A DNA stretch of 64,000 nucleotides from Pseudovirgaria hyperparasitica (taxonomy: Eukaryota; Ascomycota; Dothideomycetes; Acrospermales; Acrospermaceae). The DNA is taken from contig NW_022985551.1 of the NCBI RefSeq assembly GCF_010093815.1, positions 2,181,087 to 2,245,086 of the forward strand. The letters are read 5' to 3'. This document shows, piece by piece, positions 32,722-44,760 of the stretch; position 1 is the stretch's first letter, and every line of letters begins with the position of its first letter. Under the pieces are notes generated by a model. The model was given only the letters and a program-made list of their open reading frames with translations. It was not told the origin of the DNA and did no database searches. The translations under genes and the position numbers were made by a program.

Positions 32722-35700
32722 GGCGCTGTTGCCTGCTAGAATACTGGAATACTGGGGAGACCGGGGGGGACATGGGGGACTGGTGCTGAGGCTGGATATT
32801 GAATTGGGCATGGGTCAGTCAGTGGGGACAGACAACACAGGGCCCGCCAGGGGGAAGAAAGAATCCCAGAAAGGGCATCATCATTGTGATCCCAAGGAGA
32901 CGGACGGGATCTGAGAGTGCCGTGCCTGGGCCATGGCTGGGGGTCATCGTAGGGCCTGCATGATACCTGCTGCATAGGGGAGATGAGAGATGCAAGATGG
33001 ATCCTGATGGGGTAGATGAGAAGATGAGGCTGCAATGCTTGATCTCTGAGCGCTGCATGCATGGGCATGGGTGTGTCCATGGGTATGGGTATGGGGGCAT
33101 GAAGCGATCCTTATGGATGGCACGCGAACGTGAACGGGCAATGGGGCATCAGGAACATGCGTCGAGTCTGTGCGTATAAATTACGTGTGGGAGATGAGAA
33201 TCCGAAAGCCTGTGCTCAGCGCCTAGGTTATTAATTTTATCTGATTGATACGTATGGAGTAGATATTCTGACCCAAAGCAGGCATCGCTGCCCTGTCCCG
33301 CCAGCTGAATCCCCGTTATCTGTCATACAGAAACGAGCTTCCATACTATAGCCGCTACGGTTGTTGTGGTTGTTGGTGTGTTTCGAGCATGGATGGCTAC
33401 ATCCATCGTTTTATTTGTTGGTGTTTCGCAATGCGTGTCCGCGTGCCTCGCGTAACTTGTAACTACCTACTGTAGTAACTACCCGTGCCGCCTTGAATGC
33501 AGTAGAATGTGATGCCGTAGACTGCATATGGAATGCAAAACTGCCAGCGCCGCTTAGCTGGCATGTAGGGTAGTCGTCGAGAGTGGTCCCAGCACATCTA
33601 ACTCGGTGCTAGGATGACGACTGTGCCTCTCTCTGTTCTCAGCGTAGTAGTACCTGTTTACTACTGTATGTACAGTCAGAGCGCAGTCTTGGGACCAATT
33701 CCGTTGTAAAAAGCCAGTTTGCAACAAGACCCTTGGCAGTCACGGCTATCGCGCGAGCAACCTCCCAGCCCGGGCAACCCTCAAAGCCGAAGAGGATCGA
33801 GTCAGCAACGTGGCAGTACCTATCCATGGACTGTACACAGTCAGATCAGCGCATGGCAGTGTCTCTCGTTCCTGGCCCTGACTGACGCGCCGCCAGGATT
33901 CAGGACTCCAGAGGCACACTCAGCCTTGCAAGGGAGCTATTTACATATGCGACAAGAGCGCACCAATTTTAGGCCGCGTTCGTGTTTCGGCCCCAAACCC
34001 ATATTACATACGCGAAACCGAGGACTGACTGTGGCCTGTACGCGTAATTATGGAGAGATCTAAAGAGGTGCTGTTCTACTGCTCCATATTGGTCCGGCTG
34101 TAGTTACGCGTATCTGAGCCACCGAGATGGCACTACGTAAATGTAGACAGATGCCATATGTCGGTCATCGACTTCAGAATCGGACCCTGCTATGATGAAA
34201 CCAAAACCTGGCAGCAAAAAAAAATATTGTTGATAGTGATAATGATGATGTCAGTAGCGAGGCCCCCCCGGTCGCGATGAGGCGGGTTGCTAGCCGAGTG
34301 CTTGATAATCGACGCGGAAGCATCAAAAACATACCACGACAGCATGACGTGCTTGATGAGCATGTTTATTGTCCATCGATTGGTAATTGAGCCTGGAATC
34401 GCGTCTGGATCAACGTCTTGAGGCCTGCGGACCGTCAAGGGCAGACAACTGGTGATTCCCAATCCGTCTGTCTACTCACTAGCATCCTCGAGCATCGAGA
34501 CTCGAGGTGCAGACAAAGAGATTACTCCTCGTTCTTCTTGGTCCTCTACGCGCTCCGGCTAACTATCGAATGTGAGAACCACGATAGTCCGTATGCAAGG
34601 GTAGGTAAAATTCTTCAAAACCCTGGTAAAGGAGACAAAGGGACAAAGGCATTCGTCTGGCCCGGTGCCGATTCCGCTCCGCTCACGAATGTCCCCTCAA
34701 AAACGGAATCGGGATCAAGTCAAAAGGGGGGGGTCCCTCTTAGTCGGAGATGGTTCACGAAAAACCTTGATCTCGATCGTGGATGCAAGGCATGTTTATT
34801 GCTTGTACCAGCATAGGACCGACAAAATGGTCCAAAACGGGCCGACATAAAACTCGTACGATGGTATATCCACGACCGTCGTACAAACAGGTAACAGGTT
34901 CAGGCACTGGTAACAAAGAATGAATATCTTGGCTTTGCGCCACCGACTTTTCGGTGCGTCTATGCTGGAACCGCGGATAAACCACTCCAAGCCTTGGCTT
35001 CTTTAACTTTATAGAGCTGCAGAGCAGAGGCTCGACACGAGCCCAATATGCCAGTGCTTTTTCTACGGCCTTTCTAGTGCTTCGAGAAGCAGATCTGCAG
35101 TCATTCCATGAGGTCTGGTCTTCGGTCTTCATTGCCTCAAAACATCCATTAGGTTTTGTCATTTCGACATGCAGCGAGCAAGAGCACTAGGAGGTGTTTG
35201 TTTGCGCCGCCGTCGGGACCCTCTCAACGTCGTTGCCAGCGCACCAAGTTTCATTTCCCTTACCATCCAGTCACCTTGCCAACTCCTCCAAGTCTCGCGT
35301 TATTCGCTTGGCTCGTATGATCATCCCTGGTCTGTTTATCGTTGCACATGTCAATGCCAATACCGGGGACGGGCACCGCCAAACCCGCTCCTGACTGATC
35401 GCCATGTGCCACATCATCTGCGAGGCGAGACCCTCTTGGCAAATGAGCCTCAGGCGTGCGTAGAACCGAATCCGAACATCGCGCCCGCGTCAGATTCCGG
35501 TCGTCTCGCATCTTCCTCGGGTCCGCATCGGTTGATTGAGACCGAGACTGTGGAGAGAGATCCATGGCGATCATGCCTGGGGTGATGCATGCACCTCCCC
35601 CTCACTACGTCGTAGATGGATGGTTGGCGTCTGTTGTTTGTCAGCTGTCTTCCCCGCATAGAGATGCTGCTTTTGGGTGGCTCTCACTGCTACATAGTAC

Positions 35701-36545
35701 ATCCTTCCCCCTCTGAGGGGGGTTTCTGATAAGGGTCGCGTCGCTCACCGCTCGTCTGCTGGCCTCCTCACACCGGTCGCTGTCTGCATATGTGGTGCTC
35801 GTCTACTTCTACTGCGTTGTCAGCTGCCCTCAATATGTCGTGGGGGTGCTTGCCAGTCTACACATGTGCATATGCTTGGTTCACCTGACCGGTCGACTAG
35901 ATGGCATTCTCCCTTCTTGATACTGCCCGCTGGGCGATACATGTTGTTCAGACACGTCTATCTGATTACAGCCCTCGGAGGTCTTATGCATCGTGTGGGT
36001 AATCAAGACCGAATTACAGTATCCGCCTCCAGTCGATCGTATGGTTTGATGCCCGTTTCTCGAAAGTTGTCCATGAACGCGGAATATTGTTAGGCAAATG
36101 GATACGTGGACATAAGAGCTTGGGAGAGATGCCTATACAACTGCTATAACATATACACGTACGCATGTGCTTGCGAGAGCATTAGCATTATGGTTTGTCT
36201 AGACAAGGCAGGTCTCAATATCGAGGGTCGCAAGGATGACAGCACGCTATCTCTCAGCGTCAGGTACAGCATTCTATCGAGGCTCTCGAAACACGCCTAC
36301 TCTTAACGGAAGATACATCTAGTCCCAGATTCATGATGATTCATATTGCTTGAAAGAGGCTGTACCAGGAACCTCCAAATCAGGACGAGATCTACAGACA
36401 TCTAACGGGCTGGTCCTACGCCTAACCCTCTACAGCTTTAGTAAGCGGAACGATCGTTAGTGTTGAGATAGTCACCCAATTGTACCACGCCGGCGAATTC
36501 ACAACTGTTGCAATCTGCAAAAATATCTAGCAATGCCTTTGCACC

Positions 36546-36553
36546 TGACGTCA
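36546..36553. promoter_or_regulatory. CRE/ATF-type palindrome TGACGTCA upstream of the LtrA gene
   Basis: Perfect 8-bp TGACGTCA, the site bound by bZIP factors of the ATF/CREB class. It lies 5 bp before a TATA-like element and 301 bp upstream of the ATG at 36854. Confidence 0.5.
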
Positions 36554-36558
36554 TGTCA

Positions 36559-36565
36559 TATATAA
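36559..36565 (+). promoter_or_regulatory. TATA-like element of the LtrA gene
   Basis: TATATAA followed by GCC, about 290 bp upstream of the proposed ATG, which leaves room for a leader of about 200 nt. Confidence 0.5.
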
Positions 36566-36853
36566 GCCATGCCGGCTGAAATGCCAATCCATCGCGATAC
36601 AAGCTCACAATGCTTATGACTTTCTACCAAGTCTCAGTGAGATCAGATTGACTCCTGTCCCCAGACTCGCAAACGTTGGGACTGTGGCTGCGAGTACCAA
36701 ACGGCAGATGCATGAGAGATCACTTCGTTTGAGGCTTGCCGCCCATCCCGAACAAGGGATCCACCTCGAATCAGGGACCCTGAGATTGTTTCCTACTATT
36801 ATTGTTGTCGTGCAGCCTGCAAAGAGACTTCATCTCTTCCAGGTCGACACAAT

Positions 36854-38771
36854 ATGACGACCGCACTACCACACTTTGACTGGTAGATAGATCATTGTCT
36901 CAACATGGGAGCTGACGTGCTGACTTCATGACAGGTCTCAGCGTAAGGGGAAGCAGCAGAAGTATGCAGTCGTTCCCTGCATCTCGGACCCTACGTCAGG
37001 GGTGAAGATGGAGAATGACGACGGCTCGGGACCTATCGTGTTTGGCCAAAGACATGAAGCAAGCTCAATGGAACTGTTCTTCGACCTGTTCTTTGTCGCA
37101 AACCTCGCCTTGTTCACGCAGTACCACATCATAATCGAGCACTCCGGTTTTCTTGGGTACATAGGTCGGAAATTCCAGCCATCCAGCACGCTAACATAAG
37201 TTAACGTTGTGTAGAGTTCTTCTCCATCCTGTGGGGTACTTGGTTTTCCGTGACTCTTTTCGACGTGCGGTTCGCTTCGGACAGCCTCTACGAACGCGCT
37301 TGCAAATTGATACAATGCGCCGTCTTTGTCGTCCTATCTCTCGTAGGGTCGCATTTTGAACCAGGGACCGTCCAGACGTATGGCCAGAGCGAAACTCCAT
37401 CGAATGACACATTCCGCATACTGAGCTATGCGTTGGCCACGAGTCGAGCGCTTCTAGCTATCCAGTACATCGTTGTAGCTGTCTTTTGTGCCCGGAGGGG
37501 ATACAGAAAGGTGCTGGTTCCAGTTGGTCTCAACGCATTATTTTACTGTATCTCCGCAGTGGCTTTTGGCTTGATGACACTGGCTTTTCGTAGAATCCCG
37601 TTCCTCTCCAACGTTTACATTGTCTGGTATGTCATTCTCGCACTGGAGATTGCTGGTGTTCTGTCTGTGTCGACTGTCTGGCGTGATCTTGGGTTCAAGT
37701 TGACCCATCTGGTCGAGCGCATGAGCTTGTTGACACTCATCATAATCGGTGAAGGTATACTGGGTGTTGGCAAGACCATTTCCATCATCCTGAGAACGCA
37801 TGAAAATGCGGAGTACTATGGATTGATATTCGTGATCCTGCTAGTGCGTACCACTACGAATCATAACTTCAATCCCAGAACTAATCGCCCTACAGATAAT
37901 CATTTTCCTATGGATGATATACTTTGACAATACTCCTCACGGCCATTTCGGCACCATACGCCAACAAATATGGGCGTTTCTTCATTTCCCATTGCACCTG
38001 TCCATCTTAGGGATCGTTGAAGGTGCACAGCAACTCGTGCGTGGACGGTACTGGATACACGAGGTCATAGACATCGCCACAATGGTGCACGAATACTGTT
38101 TATCCGGCCTTGACGGCACAGAGCTAAGCAATGCTCTCGCCAGTTCTATCACAAGTTACAAGTTTGAAGACAAATCTATCGCCGGGTCAGACCTTCCCGA
38201 CCTCATGAGAACGTTGGTAACCATATCAAACACGCCTGGCCTCTGCAACAGCACCTCAATCCGAGACTTGCCGACCTCCTGGACCTTTGATGAATTATAT
38301 GCTGCAATCAATGGAACAGCACTATTCGATCTGGTAGCAAACTTCGGATCGGCACTCTATGGCTCCACAATCGTGGACAACAACTGGCCTACGCAGCGGA
38401 CACTGGACTCGGTCAACAGAGACGAATGGTCTGTGCCATACAGCTACTTCTGGGGATCTCTGGCCATATTCGCGTTTGTCTCGCATATCCTCATCTCCCT
38501 ACGACGCAAGACCCGTGCCGACATCTTCCTGTTTGTGCAAACCCTGTCGCGCATCCTGGTGTTGGCTGTGGCCATAGCATTGGGTGTTGTCGGGTCGTTC
38601 AACGACACCTTCTACTACAACTTTACGGACTCACCGTCTGTAGTCACCATCGCAATGGGCTGTCTAGCTTTCGTCTTCATATCCGACTACATCGGAAGAG
38701 TCGCGAGTAACTGGCAGGTAGGCAAGCGGAATGAGCGACTGGACATTGATGACGAAGGCGAGAAGCGCTAG
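36854..38771 (+). CDS. LtrA (low-temperature-requirement A) family multi-pass membrane protein
   Basis: Four exons, 36854-36882, 36935-37164, 37215-37843 and 37896-38771, agree in phase and give 587 aa. Introns are 50-52 nt. The first coding exon is only 29 nt (MTTALPHFD), and joining it restores an open N-terminus before MELFFDLFFVANL, the hallmark of the family. The second join gives LGYIEFFSILWGTWF followed by VTLFDVRF, also typical. About ten to twelve hydrophobic helices follow, including VERMSLLTLIIIGEGILG, a conserved motif. The role is unknown in fungi; the bacterial name comes from a Listeria cold-growth mutant. The donor of the second intron, G|gtcgga, is weaker than the others. A CRE-TATA pair sits upstream. 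Confidence 0.9.
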
Positions 38772-38802
38772 ACGAGCTACATGGTACATATCAGCGTATC
38801 AC

Positions 38803-38806
<4 letters not shown>

Positions 38807-38844
<38 letters not shown>
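38807..38844. repeat. (AT)19 microsatellite between convergent genes
   Basis: Perfect 38-nt AT run starting 35 nt after the LtrA-family stop and ending 60 nt before the stop of the convergent acetyltransferase gene. It would sit in both 3' UTRs. Confidence 0.9.
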
Positions 38845-38848
<4 letters not shown>

Positions 38849-38904
38849 CACATCCATCTCATCGCCCTCCAACCCCACATCCCTCCCTTCTCCTAACCTG
38901 AACC

Positions 38905-39572
38905 CTACCCAACCCTCAAAACCATAAACACACTAAACCCACCCTCCCCACCCCCAGCATACGGTCCACATTCCACAAACTCAAACTCCTCATACAGCCT
39001 CCTCGCACCCGCAAACTCCCCCGACGACCCCGTCTCCGCATACACCTCCGCATAGCCCCTCCTCCGCGGCTCTTCGATGACATACCCGAGCAACGTCGCG
39101 CCCACGCCCTGCCGCAGAAACTCCGTGCTCGTCCGCATTGCTTTGATTTCGCATGCGTGTGTGGTACTTGTGTCTTGGGGGGGGGGGATAAGAAAGGTTC
39201 GTGTGAGTTTGGTTATAGGGCGTAATTTCTATATGGATGGTAAAGTGGAGGTTGGTGAAGTGGTGGTTTGCGTGTGGTGGTATCTCGGGGGCACGTACTT
39301 ATCTCCTTGAGCGCAGCTATGCCCACGAGACGCCGCCCGTCGCTGTTGTCCTTGTCCTCCTCCTTCTCCTTGCCATTATTGCCATCGTTATCGTCGTCCT
39401 CCCACCAGGCCGTATAGCACGTCACGCTCGCATCGCGCAGGCCATCTACGCCCAACACGCGTGCAGACGCAGTAGAGTCGGCGATTACGCTCGCCATATG
39501 GCGCGTGTGTTCTGCAAGGAGGGCTAGCACGCGTGGGTTTGTGAGTGGGTCTTGTTTTATGATGATGGGCAT
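38905..39572 (-). CDS. GNAT-family N-acetyltransferase
   Basis: Two exons, complement of 39299-39572 and 38905-39173, joined across a 125-nt intron (gtacgt...cccaag), give 180 aa. The acetyl-CoA-binding motif A is LRQGVGATLLGYVI (Q/RxxGxG/A). It is followed by ETGSSGEFAGARRLYEEFEF, where AR-LYE is the usual motif B. The splice join restores LKEINTSTTHACEIKAMRTS, the standard strand and linker before motif A. Substrate (small amine, amino acid or protein) is not predictable. A low-complexity acidic stretch (EDDDNDGNNGKEKEEDKDN) interrupts a loop. A C11 run sits next to the acceptor on the coding strand and might affect splicing. It converges with the LtrA gene. Confidence 0.85.
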
Positions 39573-40069
39573 TGTGGGATTTTGTTGATTAGTGGATTTG
39601 AAGGGGGGAGGGGTTTGTGGAGGTGTGAGACGGATTATTGTGTGTTGTTTGATGGTGGTGTGGGTTGTGTGGGTTGAGGATCTGATAGTGCTTGCGCCCT
39701 GTGTTGTACATGCATGCGGTAGAGTCGGATTTTGGGAGGGTATGCTTGCGTGCGTGCGGGCTGGCTGGCTGGTTGGTGAGATGGGTTCTTGTAGACGCCA
39801 AAGTATAGACTCGGCACAGCTTTAGACTATAAGCGGCTATATTAGATGTAGATAATCCGGGTTTAAATCCTGCGTGTAAAGTGGAAAAAGCTCAGCATAC
39901 GACAGAGTTCACTGTATGCTAACATCTTCGGTATATTGAGAAAAAGCCACTATGCTGGGCAAGTCTATATTAAGTGCATGATGCACAATATGAACAAAAT
40001 AGGATGACATAATGGGTATATAAATATGTACAACCATCACGATAAAAACAAAAAACACCCAAACCTCCC
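39573..40069. other. 497-bp intergenic region, acetyltransferase promoter and ABC-transporter 3' flank
   Basis: No gene is seen. The plus strand is G/T-rich (C/A-rich on the acetyltransferase strand) from 39590 to 39790. A tRNA-like B-box sequence at 39859-39870 is discussed under rejected items. Confidence 0.4.
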
Positions 40070-43000
40070 TCAAACAGCCTCCTTGTCATTAATCGGATTA
40101 GCAGCCTTCTGCACCCCATCCTTGACGCCCGCCTCCACCTTCTCCTTGCCCTCGCTTGTCTTCTTCCCCTTCTTCCCCTTGCCTTTAGGCAGACTAAAGC
40201 CGCTCATATTCCACTTCTTCACGCGGAACAGGTAGTACGTCAGCACGGCCATGGTAATATTGAACCCGATAAACGCCCACATGATGCCATAGTCGCGCCA
40301 CCGCTCAGAGTAGTAGATGTTGCTGCCGGCCAGATACTGGTCGCCGTTGCTCAACGGGCAGTATTGGCAGTTGGTCATGGCCTCGGGGTTGCGCAGATAG
40401 CCGGGCGCCACGGCGAGGTAGTCGCGCATGTAGTCGCCACAGCTCGTGTTTGCGGGAGGGTCAAACTGTGAGGTCTCGGCGGCCGAGCACTCGATTGCGC
40501 GCTCGTGTAGTTGGGTGCCGGAGATGCCGCCGACCCAGTAGGTAAAGGGGCTGACGCGGTACATGAAGATCCAGAAGCCGGGCAGAGCGTCGGGGGATTG
40601 CAGGACACCGCAGAAGAGCGTGGACATGAGCGTTCCGAGCGTGACGAGGCCGGAGGCGGTTTGGGCGTCTGGGAGCGCGGCGATGGTCATGTGTGCAAAG
40701 GACGAGGCGTAGATGAAGAGCTGGATGACGAAGAGAAGCACGAGACCCTGGCGCGCAGATGACTGGATGCCGATGACGGCGTAGTAGTATGATGCCCAAG
40801 TGACGATGGCGACAATGACTTGCCAGGGGATTTCAATGAAGATGTTGGCAATAACGAACGCTTTCCAAGAGTATGCTTTGCTCGGCCGTTCACGGACCTC
40901 GTACAAGGCGCGCTGTGTGATAAACAGCGGCTGTATTTGCTGCACAAGCGTAGAGAAGATTGTGGTGAGCATGAAGACGGAAAAGATGACATTTTGCATG
41001 CCCGCCTGAGTGGCATCAGCGCCGTAGAATGTAAAGCCGATGAAGAGGCCTGCAGCGATTCCGAGCGCGAATTTGGCGCCGATGTACGAAGGCATGCGCC
41101 AGTATTGTTGCGTGACGCGCCATGTTACTTCAATCAATTGAGTGGTAAAGGGCATTGCGAATTCGGAGTGCGAGTCTGCACCGTCATCCTCGACAGCTTC
41201 ATGTTGTTTTTCTGAGTGGATGCGGTCGATTTCAGTGCCTACAGCTTGGCAGTTTTCACTTTGTTTCCATACGTCAAACCAATCCTCGCCTTGGTCGTTG
41301 GTACCGTTGTTGACAATCTCGAGCATGTATTCTGCGGGATTCTCTTCATCATCGCACTTACGGCCCCCATTCGACTCAAAGTAGTCTAGGAGTGTGCGAG
41401 AATTCTCTCCAATCTCGCCAAAGTAGACGGTTTTTCCGCCCTTGGCCAAGAATAGAAGCCGATCGAACTCCTGGAAGAGGATGGCGGAAGGTTGATGGAC
41501 GGTACAGAGGACTGCCTGGCCTGCATCCGCAAGTTTGCGAAGGAATGAGCAGATTGCCCACGAGGATTGAGAGTCCAGTCCACTGGTAGGCTCGTCGAGA
41601 AACAATAGAAGTTTTGGCTTGGCCGACAATTCCACTCCGATTGTCAGGAGTTTGCGTTGCTCAACGTTCAATCCTTGTCCAGGTACACCCACAACAGCAT
41701 CAGCAAAGTCGCGCATGTTGAGCATATCGATGACCTCTTCGACAAAGTCGTATTTCTCTTGTTTCGAAACGGTCTTGGGTTGACGTAGCATGGCACTGAA
41801 TCGAAGAGACTCTCGAACGGTGGCAGTCTCAAGATGTAGATCTATGACGTGTCAGTGGAGTTTACTATGACTCAATAGTTCACCTACCTTGCTGTTGAAC
41901 ATAACCTGTCTTGCGCTGGAAGCTGGCGTCCAGGGGCTTGCCATTGACTAGCATGTCACCAGTAATGACACCCATAGTGGTCCTCTGAGCCAACACATCC
42001 AAAAGAGTAGTCTTTCCAGCACCGCTGACACCCATCAAGGCGGTCAGGGTTCCGGGCTTTACCCAACCAGAAACATTGTCGAGAAGGCGGCGACTTCCAT
42101 CTTTGACCTCAATGTCGTACACAACATCTCTCCAGGTGAAGATATCCTTCTGAGGCTCGATTGCTTTCACTTCGCCTGCATCGCTGTTACCCTTGACTTC
42201 ACCACCATTAGCCATCTCCTCATCGGGTGAGGCTTGCTTTGCACCCTTTTGGAGAGCTGCAGGGACACGACCACGCTGGAAGACGAGAACTTCGGCAGTG
42301 CTAGTCATGGAAGAATTGAATTCGACCGCGACAAAATATATCGCCATGAAAAAGACCAGAAAGGCGATGAGGATACCGAAGTTGCGCCAGACGTGGGAGT
42401 AGTAGTACTGGTAGTTTTGTTCGATGAACGAGTCGCCACTTACTGTCGTCTGACCCGCGACAGCACCTACGATAGAGCATATGAACGAGTCTCCAACCAT
42501 GTACGAAGGAACAAAACTCGAGCATTCAAACTGTCGACCGTGGAATTCGTTGGCGATAAGGATCTCAAAAGCGTAGAATAGTGGATTGATCCATCTAATC
42601 CAAGAGAACCAGGGATGCATCTGTGGTACAGCAATCACGAAGCCGGTGTAGATGACAAGAGCGAGAACCAAAACACCGGACAAAGCCATGGCCTGTGAGA
42701 CGGTCTTGGTAAGCGCGGCCATGGTCCTGAAAATAGCGCTCATTACAAACGTCGAGAGGTATGTAATAAGGAAGTAGAGGAAGAATTGAGCCGGCTCCAC
42801 ACGCAGACCGGCCATGAAGTACAAGACGATATTGAAAATTGTGGAGACGACAAACTTGACGGGTATATCGAGCACTATTCCCGCTGCAGCCTCTGTCGCA
42901 GGGTGATAGAAGGCGTACGAAGCATGTTTTTCGACAATCGGACGTTGCGCGTACAGACTATTGATTTCACCAATGGCAGTCAAAGCGTTGAGGAGGGCAG

Positions 43001-44760
43001 CCATGAACAGAACCGAGCCTTTGGCGAAGAAACCACCCGAGGCGTTGGGAGTACCGAAAAAGACAGAACCGATGATGAGAGCCAGGATCAGATTCATTAC
43101 AGACTGTGAGACGGTTGCCGATTTATCTCCCATGACACGTTGGTATGCTCGTCGAGTACAGAGTCGGACCTGCATGACCGTATTGATCGTGTAAGGAGAC
43201 CCTTTGCGGACATGCTTGGCTTGCAAGTATTGCTGCTGCTCTCTCAACTGAGAGGCAGCACCAGAGTTCTCCAATGGATATTCCTTCTCATATGAGTCCA
43301 TTTCGGATTGGAGCTCTTTGTATTCTGGCGATTCTCGCCAGTATCGTTCAAAATCCTCAGGTGTACGAGGAACCTTGTCTTCCATACCTTCTCTTGGCTT
43401 GCGTTCCGAGGCGTTCGTTACGGAGGTAAGGAAGTCTCCAGTTGTCTGTCTCTGTGGTGACAACCAGCCTTGTCTTTCGAAGAAGGCTTTAGCCTTTGAG
43501 GCGGGGCCAAAGTATATCTGACGCCCTTCGTAAAGTACTGTAGCCTTGTCGAAAACATCGTAAATGGCTTGACTAGCCTGGTAAATGGCTACGGCACTTG
43601 TAGCGCCACTGAAATCGGATGCCATTCGCAAGGCTTGGACAAACTTCAAAGCCGTTGCCGAATCCAAACCTCGAGTGCTGTTGTCCCAGGCTCCCATAGG
43701 AGATCCAGCCAGCACCATTTCTGCAATGCTGACTCGTTTTCGTTCACCTCCACTCACACCGCGGATAAAGTCGTCACCAACTTTCGTATTGTAAGTATGG
43801 CTGAGACCGAAAACTGCCATCACAACTTTTGCGACATGCTGGCTCATCTCTTCACGAGACATATCTTTGACTCTATGGGATGGAGTGCGTGCACTGGCAG
43901 CAAATTCAAGAGTCTGACCGACAGTGAGATGCGGAAAATGTCTATCGACCTGTATAAAGTGTCAGCAGCATTTCACGTCCTCACTTCATATCACATACTT
44001 CCTGATTGTATATCGTCTCTCCCCGAAACTCCTTGATCATCTGCTTCTGATCGATACCGTTATAGTGTATTGTGGAAGCCGGATCTAGTTCAAGGCCGTG
44101 CAGCTGTCCAGTCATAGTTTTGAGCAGGGTACTGCATCCTGAACCAGGTCTTCCAAGTACAATCAGGAGCTCACCGCTCTTGACTACACCGTCGAAATTC
44201 TGTAGAATCTGCTTGTGTTCTTTCTTTCCAAAGCTCAGAAGCTCTCCTAGTCTTAATGGGGCCATCAGGATGCTGCCGACAGTCCCTTGCAACTGAACTG
44301 CGGACCCGGTACCCGAGACATTCAAGTTCCTGTACAAGACTCCGGTGCGTTTTGGTGTGACACCTTCGGCTTCGAAATGCTGCATGAACTTGCGTATCCA
44401 TTTGCCCAAATCGAAGCTTTTGCTGTTGGGATCCAGCACCGGATCGTTGTCTTCAAGTCCAGAAACCGTGTTGGTCCGCGAGAGACCATCCGTGAAGCTG
44501 GACTGTCGTCTGGAAAGGGCTGTGACGATCCGTCGGAGTTCGTCTCTATCAGAATCGGTTATCATGGCCTCGCTATTCCGTCTGCTTGTCGCCGCCGGGT
44601 CATTTTGGCTGCCCTTGACAATCGACGCGTAGGCGGCATCTGAATCATCACTAGAGTTTATGGATTCAACTTCCTCCTTAGGCTCGACATATTCATTGAC
44701 AGGAGTCTGTTCTGTGCTAGACGACTGCATCTGGCTATCCAGGGAACCTGGATGCGCCAT
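40070..44760 (-). CDS. PDR-type full-size ABC transporter (ABCG), multidrug or metabolite efflux pump
   Basis: Three exons, complement of 43999-44760, 41888-43949 and 40070-41841, give 1531 aa in the order NBD1-TMD1-NBD2-TMD2. NBD1 shows the family's degenerate Walker A ([12 protein letters not shown]), signature [11 protein letters not shown] and Walker B-like [12 protein letters not shown]2 shows canonical [15 protein letters not shown], the altered signature [15 protein letters not shown] and [11 protein letters not shown]. Each membrane domain has six helices, and the last external loop holds paired Cys ([22 protein letters not shown]). This asymmetry of ATP sites is normal for Pdr5/Cdr1-type pumps in the plasma membrane, which expel azoles, toxins and plant defence compounds. 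Introns are 49 and 46 nt. I chose ATG 44760; the frame upstream has GTG but no ATG before a stop. Confidence 0.97.

Larger units (their letters stand above)
30838..36853. other. 6.0-kb gene-poor region rich in simple repeats
   Basis: No gene can be supported. Simple sequence includes an A14 run near 31141, GAACGAAC-type repeats near 31870-31920, TC repeats at 32348-32367, TTGA repeats at 32580-32596, GGATCT repeats at 32603-32630 and GAGCT repeats at 32699-32721. Frames such as 35169-35585 and 33719-34063 lack domains and typical splice structure. The right end (36.4-36.85 kb) is the promoter of the LtrA-family gene. A long non-coding RNA or long UTRs would be compatible but cannot be shown. 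Confidence 0.5.

Noticed and set aside
39820-39895. tRNA-like sequence with a B-box-like GGGTTTAAATCC (39859-39870)
   Set aside because: The T-stem has a mismatch, and I find no matching A box, anticodon stem or 7-bp acceptor stem. At best it is a degraded tRNA-like relic.
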